Assembly (NCBI GenBank): GCA_024196135.1
Contig: JAMQCK010000599.1
Span: forward strand, 1-19,416
Origin: Pleurotus ostreatus/Saccharomyces cerevisiae fusant
Taxonomy: Eukaryota > Opisthokonta
Direction: 5' to 3'
DNA length: 19,416 bases
Shown here: positions 10,064-18,685 of the stretch, in pieces
Numbering within the stretch: the first letter of the stretch is position 1
How the letters are laid out: each line of letters opens with the position of its first letter
Notes under the pieces: generated by a model
Database searches by the model: none
Told to the model about the DNA's origin: nothing
What the model saw: the letters and a program-made list of their open reading frames with translations, nothing else
Translations under genes and position numbers: made by a program

Positions 10064-11764
10064 ATGGTAAGAGCGCTCTGTCAATCGCACTCTCCACCCT
10101 CTTCCTGACCCTCTCCCATAGGTCTCCTTCTCACGTCCCGTCTCCGACCTGCCCACCGAGATCTTAACGATCATATTCCATGAGGCCACCAACCTTGAGG
10201 TCCGCCAGCTCGAGCTGTTCTTCTGGCTATCACCGCGCCGTCACGCGCATTCATCTGAGTCTGGGTGGGCCCAAGGACCGTGTCCCGGGACCTCCCCATG
10301 GAACATATCGCAGGTGTGCCGATCGTGGCGGCAAATTTCGATCGGAATCCCCAATCTCTGGTCGAACGTTTTCGTCAGCGTCTATCCTGCGTTCGTAGGG
10401 ATCCACCATTCACCACAGCCGAGTTACCAGACGGGTCTTCGTGTCGCTCAGTACCACGTCCTCGATCGTATCCTCTTGCGGTCGGATCCTGCGCCGTTGC
10501 GCGTGCGCCTCAGGGCCACTCCCTCACCCGAATTCCTCTACCTCGTGCACCTAGCACTCAACAAATTACTCGTGCATGGTCATCGCATCGAGCTGTTGGA
10601 CGTCCAAGTTCCGTTCTCCTCACCCATGCCCTGCATACCCCTTCCCAAGCTTCGCCATCTTTCTCTTCGTGAGGAGTTCCCAAATGCATGGGAGCTCACA
10701 GATGTATGTTTTCATTCTCTCGGCCAACCAGTCGAACTAATAAAACATACTCGCTGTAGACGCAAGATCAACATCCCCTCCTCTCCCTTGCACATGCGCA
10801 AATGCCTGCCCTGACTCGCATCGACTACTTCGGAAAGTCCCTCGACACCTCCACCATCACGGCATCGAACATCGCTTGGGGCTCGATTACCGTTCTCAAC
10901 CTGCGCATTGCTTGTATATCCTGGCAGACCGTCGTAGATCTGCTGATAGCCACGGTGGAGCTGCATACTCTCAGCATCACCAGGACCGGCGATATGGGGC
11001 TTTTTGCAGGCAGCCCACGCCCAGCAGAGCCACCGGAAACCATCACCGTACTTCCATCCCTTGCGCATATCTCACTGTACCTCCCTGAGCCCGACACTCT
11101 CCTTGTTCTCAGTGCCATCCAGGCCCCTGGCCTGCGTCTTCTTGATTTGCAGTGCGCGTGTTGGGCAGACCCGTCGGCCGTCTACCCTCCTGACGCGGTT
11201 GTGGCGCAGGCATTGAACAATGTCGTTCGTGCTCAGGCCACCCTCGCCACGCTGCGCCTCGTCGATCTCGATCTCCCACACCACATCATACGCGTGCTGT
11301 TGTCCCACCTCGAGCATGTACAACATTTCTCCATTCGCTGGCGACCCTCCAGCGTGCCATGGCCACAGGAGCCCTACCTTGACTTGACCAGCCTAATCGA
11401 GGATTGGACGAACACACCGCTGTCCCCCCAACTCGAGTCTCTGTCTCTCATGTCGCGTGCGTGGGACTTTGCCCCCCAGGGTACCATACTTCAGCTGGTG
11501 CGCAGCCGGTGCCAACCCCAAGCTGCCAGCCGCCTTGGAGTTCGGCCGCTTCGCCACCTTCGCATCACTCGCCGTCGGTGTGCGCTGCATAGCCGCATCT
11601 ACGACCGGGACGAGGCGGATATCGCGTCGCTCAACCTGCTTTCCTCGTCGGTGGAATGGACAGATATGGACTTGGACCGCACGTCGCTTGCGTCCATCGG
11701 CCACCCTTGCGACTGTTGTCAAGTAACTATCGCAGACGTTGTACGCTCGCCTTCCAGCTCGTAG
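10064..11764 (+). CDS. F-box protein, paralogue 1 of a tandem pair, 3 exons
   Basis: Coding exons are 10064-10066, 10122-10703 and 10760-11764, giving 529 aa. The first coding exon is only the ATG; the 55-nt intron (GTAAGA...CCATAG) follows directly, and exon 2 begins VSFSRPVSDLPTEIL. F-box proteins carry substrates to SCF ubiquitin ligases by binding SKP1 through the F-box. Here the F-box spans about residues 8-85: LPTEIL near residue 11, then after a ~45-residue insertion PWNISQVCRSWRQISIGIP and LWSNVF, the usual agaricomycete layout. The rest resembles a degenerate leucine-rich repeat fold (LPKLRHLSLRE, ITVLNL, LPSLAHISLYL, LRLLDLQ, LATLRLVDLDL, LESLSLMSRAWDF). It ends in a Cys-rich bit (CDCC). 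Intron 2 (10704-10759) has a good branch-site-like GAACTAAT. The 12156 gene is its tandem copy, with matching splice sites. The substrate is unknown. Confidence 0.88.
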
Positions 11765-12155
11765 CCTAGCAATGTACTATGCTTTTCTGCTTAAGCTTTC
11801 ATGAGATATGCGTGCGCCCACCATACTGCCAGGGAAGACCTTGGTTCTACGCCATCTTCTGTACCAGCGGTCTGAATCATGTACCCCCAAGCCCCATACA
11901 CCCTTGGTCACGCGCGATCCGCTCTTCTCGCAGTCTCCTCGGTGACAACTTCTCGCCTTCGCGCCCCTCCGCGCCTGTCGCGCCTGTCGCGTTGATTGCT
12001 TATGCCCCTCGCACTCGCGCGCTCCGCGCCAGATTCCAGAAACCGACCGGCAGCTGCATCGCATGTATCGCGCTTGTTCGCTTGCGGTTAGCGCCGTTTG
12101 TTCTTTATATTTGAAAAACGCTCATGTCCTGCGCAACCACCATCTCGCTCGAACT
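11765..12155. other. Intergenic between the two F-box genes, promoter of copy 2
   Basis: No gene is seen. The central part (11959-11995) holds the C/G-rich array listed separately. The remainder is unremarkable 3' and 5' flanking sequence. Confidence 0.5.
11959..11995 (+). repeat. 9-nt-period CGCGCC array upstream of F-box gene 2
   Basis: Units TCGCGCCCC, TCCGCGCCTG, TCGCGCCTG and TCGCGTTGA follow each other with spacing 9, 10 and 9 nt. The array ends about 160 bp before the start codon at 12156 and has the same orientation as the array before F-box gene 1. Confidence 0.65.
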
Positions 12156-13806
12156 ATGGTAAGTACCCTTTGTCCATCCGATGTCCCGCTCGTCCTCATC
12201 CTTTCCCACAGGTCGCCTTCTCACGTCCCATATCCGACCTACCTACCGAGATCCTGATCATCATATTCCATGAGGCTAGAGATTTGGAAGTCCGTACCCT
12301 CGACCTCACGTTCTGGCCGCCCGCGAATCATCCGGCGCATCCTAATTCGCTTGGCTGGGTGCAGGGGCCGCGTCCCGCGACCTGCCCATGGAACATCGCC
12401 CAGGTGTGCCAACGATGGAGGGCAATTGCACTGGCAATTCCCGAACTCTGGTCCGATGTTTTCCTCCACATACGCGCCGACGGTATGCCCCGCATGTCAC
12501 CTACAACGGCAAGGCCTCCGCGCCCCAGCACAGTACAGACCTCCGCACTGCGCCACATCCTGGATCGATCGCATCCCGCGCCCTTGCGATTCAGGCTCAA
12601 AGCAACGCTCACGAAGTATGCCCGCGAAGCGCACCGTGCATTCCTCCTCATATCGTCGTATGATCATCGCATAGCGTTGCTGGACATCGGTCTGGGGCCT
12701 ACCCTTTCCCTGCCTACGTTGGACCTTACCCTTCCGAACGTTCGCCACCTATCTCTGCGCGACAAATACATGGTAGTACGTGCTTTCCCCACCTGTTCAC
12801 GCCGTCGGTCTCAAATAGCCTTCAGGATGATGATCGAGGCCACCTCCTCCTTTTCGTTGGTTCCTTGAGGATGTCGGTCCTGGATCGCGTCGATTACTTT
12901 GGACGTACTCTCGGCAAGTACACCGTCCGGACATCGTGCATTCCATGGAAGCGGATCACCGTCCTCAATCTGCGCCTTGATTGGATCTCCTGGCCGAACA
13001 TTCTACATCTCTTCGCCTTCACGGGGCGTGTGGAAACTGTCAGCATCTCGAGCAACGGATTCTCGCCGACTGTCGTCCATGACCACGGGACACCCACTTC
13101 CGTCATCGAATTGCCGTCCTTGACCTCCATCTCCTTCCATCTCTTCCAACTCGACATCATCTCCATCCTCAGCGCCATCCAGACGCCAGATCTGCGTCAC
13201 CTCGATTTGCGTGCTCTGCCCTACGGTGATCCACCCATGATCCAACCTCCTGACGAGGTCGTGCTACGGGCGCTGGACCACGTCGCATGCGCCCAAGCCA
13301 CCCTCGTGACGCTTCGCCTCGTTGATATCGACCTCCCTCACCCCCTCATTCTCAACCTATTATCATCCCTCGATCATCTAGAACATATCGCCATTCGCGG
13401 TGCATCCGAGAGCTTTCCAGATCTGACCGGGATCATCCAGGATTGGACTACGACATCGCTATCCCCACAACTCCAGTCTATATCTCTCATGTCATCCACA
13501 TGGGACTACGCTCCCCAAGGTACCCTGCTGCAGCTCGTGCACAATCGGTGCCAACTCCAAGGTGCCCGTCGACTCGGAGTTCGGTGCCTTCGGCAGCTGC
13601 ACATCACTCGCCGGCTATGTCCCGCCCACAGTTGCATGCACGAGAGGGACGAAACCGATATCCGATCCCTCAATCTGCCATCCGCGTCGGTGGTATGGAG
13701 AGACATGGACTTTGATGGCACATCGCCTGCGCTACGCTTTTGCAGCTACTGTCATGCAGGCATTGGCGAGAGTGCTCCTCCCATGCTTTATCATAATAGC
13801 TGGTAG
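12156..13806 (+). CDS. F-box protein, paralogue 2 of a tandem pair, 3 exons
   Basis: Coding exons are 12156-12158, 12212-12775 and 12826-13806, giving 515 aa. As in its upstream neighbour, the first coding exon is just the ATG, followed by a 53-nt intron; exon 2 opens VAFSRPISDLPTEIL. The F-box (about residues 8-85) shows PWNIAQVCQRWRAIALAIP and LWSDVF. The C-terminal LRR-like part parallels copy 1 position by position (ITVLNLRLDWISW, LPSLTSISFHL, ATLVTLRLVDIDLP, SLMSSTWDYAPQGTLLQLV, LGVRCLRQLHITRR). The tail differs but also carries paired cysteines (FCSYC). Intron 2 could use GTAGTA at 12773 or GTACGT at 12776; I chose the latter as the better donor. Both choices keep the frame. The two genes are clearly a tandem duplication, now strongly diverged in protein sequence. 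SCF substrate-receptor function is inferred from the F-box; the target is unknown. Confidence 0.88.
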
Positions 13807-14145
13807 TAACAAATCTCGGCCTTCCGCTTACTTTTGCTGGCTATGGTGCCGAGAACACCATTAGATTGACATTAGTATTGTAGAAAACCATGCCCCTTTG
13901 CACTCCGCTGGAATCTTCCTCGCTTGCTCTGGCGTTCAGCAGCTACATTTCCGCGGCCCTTTCACCGTACCTTCCTTCGCTGCACGCGCACGTAGTCCCT
14001 TAAACCTGTGAGCAGTGTGAGGTCGCAGACCGTCACGCATCACGTGCACGCATGACATCACTCTTGAGTCACGTGGGTGACCCGCGTACGCCGTCTTTTG
14101 CTTCTTGAGCTGCTTCCTTCACACCTCCTTCACACCGCATCATCA
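13807..14145. promoter_or_regulatory. Intergenic region with two CACGTG palindromes
   Basis: No gene is seen. CACGTG E-box palindromes lie at 14041-14046 and 14070-14075, with TGACATCA between them (14053-14060). The second E-box is inside a larger hairpin, GTCACGTGGGTGAC (14068-14081). CACGTG is the target of fungal bHLH regulators such as Pho4/SREBP-type factors, so this could be the control region of a + strand transcript starting just downstream. The function is inference. Confidence 0.4.
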
Positions 14146-15614
14146 ATGCCTGAATTCGCGTCAATCTTGGGCTCCGGTATAAAGGGAAAGGCCAATCCTC
14201 CCTGCTCTCCATTGCTCGGCAACTCGCTCCCTGCCAGTGTCGCCCGCCAGTCAGGCATGCTCTTCGCCACCGGAATCGTCTCTTTTGTGGGGGCTCAGCC
14301 TGCGCCAGAGATTCATCCCCTCTATTCTCATGCGGCGGACGATGACCCCGACGAAGGTACGTCTGCCTTTCTACATATACATCTGCTCTGCATGCTCCTG
14401 ACCACCCCACAGCAGCATTACCGCCCCTCGTCAGCCCTGCCCACCCTCCCGTAGTGTACACCTCTCGAGCACGCTGCCAACGCCGCCGCTCTTGAACACC
14501 ACAAGTCATACTCCCTACATGCAATTACATTACGCGTGTCCGACGCCGCTTCCCTCATGTACCCCACCATGATACCAGGGCCCCTGGACTCACTGCACTC
14601 TCCTGTCTCTCGACGGCATTACGCGTCGCAGTCCAAGTGTAAGGCCAGATGCGGCATGTTCACCATTGCCAGAGCAAATCCATCGAGTGTAATTGGACCT
14701 GCTTGCTGGCTAAATGAGTCCGGGTACGTCGCGTCGCTGTAGCTTCTCCCATTCAATGTACGGAGTATTGCCTTAGTATATGGCAACTTTCTGACGTCTG
14801 AAAAAGTCATGTCGCGCATGCAAGGTAGCTCAGCTATCTATATATCCCGTACTCATACGGTATTGATGAGGGCATAGTGGTAGTTTGTGTGCGACGCATT
14901 CCTACCCCAGTGTTCGAAACCAGGTAGCAGACGAAAAAGTCCGTCGACGTCATCCCGGCGGACAAGTTGGGTCACGAACGGTCACAGCACGTGTCCGCTG
15001 AAGACCACCATGCCAATGCGGTCTGTCTTCCTCTCCCATCATGCGCCACTCTAGCGAGACGTCCGCTGCCTGCCTCTGGGTCAATGGGGCCATCTATCAC
15101 AAGAATTATGCGGAAGGAGACTGCGTCACGTTGCCATGCGCTGTGCTGACAGTGGACGCTCAGGCTAATGTGCGATAAGTGGGATCGCGGCCTACACTTC
15201 ATACGGCTCAACCTTCACCTAGATGGCCGTGGTCATGCCCAGTGACGGCATACGCATGGTTATTCGAGGGAACGAACCCCAGGTAAGCCATTTCACCTCG
15301 TAGCCCGCCGTAGCCAGATGCCCATCGTTTCCTGTGAATAGATCGGTCGTCTCAACCCCAAAGATGTCGTGTTTGCGGTGGGGCAGAAAAGCGCCTCAGG
15401 GCCTTTGGATGTCTCTGCGCTTACCACGTTCCGTGGGCAAGGTTTGGGTGCGTGCACCGTCTCTCTCGAGTATCTGTGCGTTCCGGGCTGACACGCATGC
15501 ACAGATTGGCTTGCCGTTGAACTCATCGTACAACTCATGCATCGTCCCTCCCCCTCTGCACGCGCCGCCTTTCGAGGGCAGGTAGCATCAGCTTGTCCGG
15601 CCTCCTGCTCCTGA
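14146..15614 (+). CDS. Uncertain multi-exon gene of unknown family
   Basis: I do not recognise this protein. Four consecutive 3' exons are fairly convincing: coding up to 15169, then 15223-15282, 15342-15447 and 15505-15614 (stop TGA at 15612), joined by introns of 53-59 nt with good donors (GTGCGA, GTAAGC, GTGCGT) and consistent phase. They read WVNGAIYHKNYAEGDCV, MPSDGIRMVIRGNEPQ, IGRLNPKDVVFAVGQK and GLDWLAVELIVQLMHR. A possible 5' part uses 14146-14356, 14413-14450, 14506-14723, 14766-14824, 14884-14923 and 14967-15020. It is weaker: some introns are 34-43 nt, one acceptor is GAG, and a TATAAAG word (14178-14184) sits inside the first exon. The whole may therefore be two genes, or one gene with errors in my model. 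No domain, signal peptide or membrane segment is evident. It sits just before the PIF1-like gene on the same strand. Confidence 0.4.
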
Positions 15615-15929
15615 CCATCATACCCACGTCGTCCCAACGTGAGCTGCGTGTGGTGAACCATTGCATTCTTCGTATCTATCTGGCCTGTATGTACCGTACT
15701 CATCGCTCTTCCGACGGACGTAACGGCAACCGTTGTGATGCTGGTTTTGTCCGAGGCCTTACAACGCATTCCGGGCTTGGTCCGAACACGCGATGTCATC
15801 TCTCGCCCAATCGCTCATGTCGCTCTTGTCGCTCCTGTTCGCGCTAGTTCACTCCTTTCGCCGTTCCTGCCAATTGCGCACCCCCATGAGCAAAGGGACA
15901 TTGCACGAGCCGGCTCTCCCTCAACCATC
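15615..15929. promoter_or_regulatory. Intergenic region upstream of the PIF1-like gene
   Basis: The open frames here do not splice convincingly to either neighbour. The right half carries the 9-nt-period array at 15803-15847 followed by a C/T-rich run to the ATG at 15930, which fits a promoter. Confidence 0.45.
15803..15847 (+). repeat. 9-nt-period TCGC array upstream of the PIF1-like gene
   Basis: Units TCGCCCAA, TCGCTCATG, TCGCTCTTG, TCGCTCCTG(T) and TCGCGCTAG follow in near-perfect 9-nt register. The array ends about 83 bp before the start codon. It is a diverged member of the same class as the arrays before the F-box genes. Confidence 0.65.
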
Positions 15930-18020
15930 ATGGGCAAGCGTCCCGCCTCGTCTGGCACTGCGACTGGTCCTCCTCCTAAGAAAAGCTGCGTCAGGCCGCC
16001 ATTGAATACCCTCCATACCTACTTCTCCCGGAGAACTGCACCGGCGCGCGTGGGCACTCAGCCATCCGCGCCTTATCTCCAAGGCCTCAACGCTCGTCAG
16101 GGAGACGCTCTGAAAGCCGTTGTAGATGAGGGCGTTAGTTTGTTCTTCACGGGCTCAGCTGGTGCGTATGCCTATCGACCGTCCATTCCTCTCCACTAAA
16201 CCGGAGTCTGCTCAGGGACTGGCAAGTCCTATGTTCTTCAGCGCATGATCGCAGCACTCCAGAACAAGTTCAACGCAGACAACAATCCTTGGGCGGTTGC
16301 TATCACGGCCAGCACGGGGTTAGCCGCGTCCGCTGTGGGTGGTATGTGACCCAACAGCATAGCGGTGTCATGCTAATTGACTCGTTCAAGGCCACACGCT
16401 ACATTCTTGGGCGGGTATCCCTGTTTCTCCCGAAACCCAAGTGGAGGCAGCCGTACGACACGCACGGCATTGTCGTGCGACCAACCGGCTCAAGGATGCT
16501 CGGGCGCTTGTCATCGAAGAGAGTAGGTCTATGTGCTTTGGAGAGGGCTTGACGGCTGACAATATGTCTTTGTCGTCTTCCTCATTGGCCTCCAGTATCA
16601 ATGGTGGATGGTCGCTTATTTCAGCTCGTATCGGAAGTCCTAAGACGCGTACGGAAGCAGAACTGTCCTTTCGGAGGGCTGCAGGTGCGTCATTCCTTCG
16701 CGCACATATCGGTTAACACTTAATCTCCTTCACCAAGGTCATTCTATGCGGCGACTTTTTCCAGGCGCGTGGGCGTCGCTGTCGTCTAGCCCTACGGCTT
16801 CCATCTAACGCCTCATCCATAGCTGCCTCCCGTCTACAAAGGCATAGGCGATCAGGCTTTGTTTGCGTTTCAAGTCCCTGCATGGGGTATAGTCGAGCGT
16901 ATCATACGCCTCAACGAAGTTTTTCGTCAGACAGACCCTGGTATGTCAGCCCGGATTCTCATACGGCGCTCGCTGAACGCAATCAACCCATGCAGCATTT
17001 GTGGCCATTTTGGACGCTCTTCGCGAGGCGAAAGTCACTTCGGCTGTCGAGCAAGCCATCCGAGCTCTTCAGCGTCCACTCCCCCCCGCCTCTGTGCAAC
17101 CGGCGCGCTTGTATCCCCTTCGTGCCTCTGTAGAGAACGCTAACAACAGGGAGCTGCGTCGTTTACCTGGCGCGGCCATTGCATTCGACGCCGTCGACTC
17201 CGGGCCCGCCAAGAATTATCAGGTTCTTCTGGATGCGTCACCAGCTTCTCCCGTGTTGGCACTGAAGGTTGGCGCCCAAGTCATGCTTCTGAAGAACTTC
17301 GATAATGGTCTCGTCAATGGTACCCTTGGAACTGTTGAAGCGTTCATGACCCCCAAGGCTTTTGAGCGCCAATACTCGCCCTCACCGCACGACCAGGAGA
17401 ATCAGACCCCGCAGGACTCGGGATCGGGCGCCATGCAAGACCTCTCATGCCGACCAGACAGCATAGGGCGACCGCTGAATGGGCGCAATTCGCAGGAGCG
17501 CTTTCCAGTCGTCGCCTTCTCCATCACCGTAGGACCTGCATCGGACGTCGTTAGGCGCGTTCTTGTCATGAGAGAGGAATTCCGGTTGGATGGGCCAGAC
17601 GGTCTGCAGTTGGCCCGTCGTATCCAGGTCAGTTCACCATGTTCGAGATGTATCAGTCGTCCAAGTCCTCTATAGATCCCGCTGGCCCTCGCCTGGGCGC
17701 TCACCATCCACAAGAGTCAGGGCAAGACCATTTCACGGCTGCAAGTTGACGTCAGCGATTGTTTTGCACACGGTGTGTATACGCGTAAGCGCAACCATCG
17801 CCCTTAGATATCGTAGCTGATGCGGTGTCCTTTTAGGCCAGGTATACGTTGCGATCTCCAGAGCTCAATCTATGGAGTCCCTGCAAGTCATCGGCTTCAA
17901 ACCTGCCAAGGTCAGTCGTCTGAGGATGCCATGTCTGTCGAACCGATGGCATAATACCCCATTCAGGTTCATGCGCATCCTGCCGTGTTGGCTTGGACCG
18001 ACTCCTTAGATGAGGCCTGA
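15930..18020 (+). CDS. PIF1-like 5'-3' DNA helicase, 10 exons, complete
   Basis: Exons 15930-16161, 16216-16341, 16391-16522, 16596-16684, 16738-16764, 16823-16940, 16996-17627, 17676-17772, 17837-17910 and 17967-18020 give 526 aa in unbroken phase. PIF1 helicases unwind DNA 5'-3' at forks, G-quadruplexes and telomeres. Motifs in order: Walker A GSAGTGKS (75-82); ASTGLAASAVGG (109-120) then HTLHSWAGI; Walker B region LVIEEISMVDG (E162-E163, where DE is usual); VILCGDFFQLPPV (194-206); RLNEVFRQTDP; the late GAQVMLLKNFDNGLVNG; WALTIHKSQGKT; and GQVYVAISRAQSMESLQV. Exon 5 is only 27 nt and encodes VILCGDFFQ. The following intron (16765-16822) starts with GC rather than GT. The N-terminus carries PPKKS and LNTLHTYFSRR, which resembles a PCNA-binding box without the usual Gln. 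The protein is shorter than nuclear PIF1 and has no Helitron Rep part, so it fits the multiplied stand-alone PIF1-like proteins of basidiomycetes. Confidence 0.92.
16765..16822 (+). other. GC-AG intron inside the PIF1-like gene
   Basis: The junction CAG/gcgcgt...ccatag/CTG is required to join DFFQ to LPPV in one frame. Using the nearby GT four bases downstream would shift the frame. The intron is 58 nt, the same size as its neighbours. Confidence 0.75.
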
Positions 18021-18685
18021 AACCCGCCATGCCCATTGACATCGCTCGTGAGCCGCGAAGATCATGTCGGCGGACACCCGAGGCTGGAGGAACCAATCAC
18101 CCATGGGCGGCGTCGTGTTCGAACGGACCCCAAGGCGCATGTAGAGGAGCAGTTTTGTCTACCCGTCTTGACGGTCCATCTACATCTTCCATGGCATGGC
18201 TTTCACAATCCTGACGGCAGTTGCAAGCCCAGTTAACAATCGTAGTTCAGTTCGTGTGTTGCCAAAGTGTCTTCTTTCAATCGCCAAACAAGGACGCCCC
18301 CGCGCACGCGCCGGTCCTCTACATAAGTAGGTTGATAGCCTTTCGTGCGATCTGAGTAACGCAGCCTCGAAGATGCTGACTCTCGCGCCCGTCGCGCCCA
18401 TCGCGCCCGTCGCGCCCATCGCGCCCGTCGCGCCCGCGTCGTAAAATGCCGGGCCCCATATCGACGATCTGTGTAACGCAGCCCCGCAGATGATGACTTT
18501 CGCGCCCGTCGCGCCCATCGCGCCCGTCGCGCCCGCGTCGTATAATGCCGGGCCCCATATCGACGAAAATGTGATTGCGATGCGCATCGCGGTTCGATCG
18601 CAAGCTCTTCGCTCTTCGCGCTTGCGTGCTTCTCTCGCTTCTCCTACTTGGAGCTCTTCGACTGGCATTCTTGCATAACCCGGCG
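18021..18685. other. Intergenic, 3' of PIF1-like gene and promoter of the last gene
   Basis: No gene is supported. The long - strand frame over 18180-18806 is produced by the C/G-rich repeats (it reads as GRDGRD runs) and is not taken as real. The main content is the tandem duplication at 18349-18564. Confidence 0.5.
18349..18564 (+). repeat. Tandem duplication (117 + 99 nt) containing TCGCGCCNN arrays
   Basis: Two adjacent copies, 18349-18465 and 18466-18564, share the same start (GATCTG.GTAACGCAGCC), a central run of TCGCGCCCG/TCGCGCCCA 9-mers, and the same end (TAATGCCGGGCCCCATATCG, with AAAATG in copy 1). They differ by 18 nt, that is, one pair of 9-mers, plus scattered point differences. 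The second copy ends about 120 bp before the start codon at 18686. Confidence 0.88.

Noticed and set aside
14826..14925. tRNA or tRNA-derived SINE (A-box-like TAGCTCAGC at 14826, TAGTGGTAG near 14875, B-box-like GTTCGAAAC at 14912)
   Set aside because: The T-arm stem around the B-box does not pair and no acceptor or anticodon stem forms. I treat the boxes as chance or as a strongly decayed copy.
15930..18020. Helitron Rep-helicase
   Set aside because: The helicase is a stand-alone 526-aa protein. No HUH Rep motif is present upstream, and no Helitron-type 3' hairpin end was recognised.
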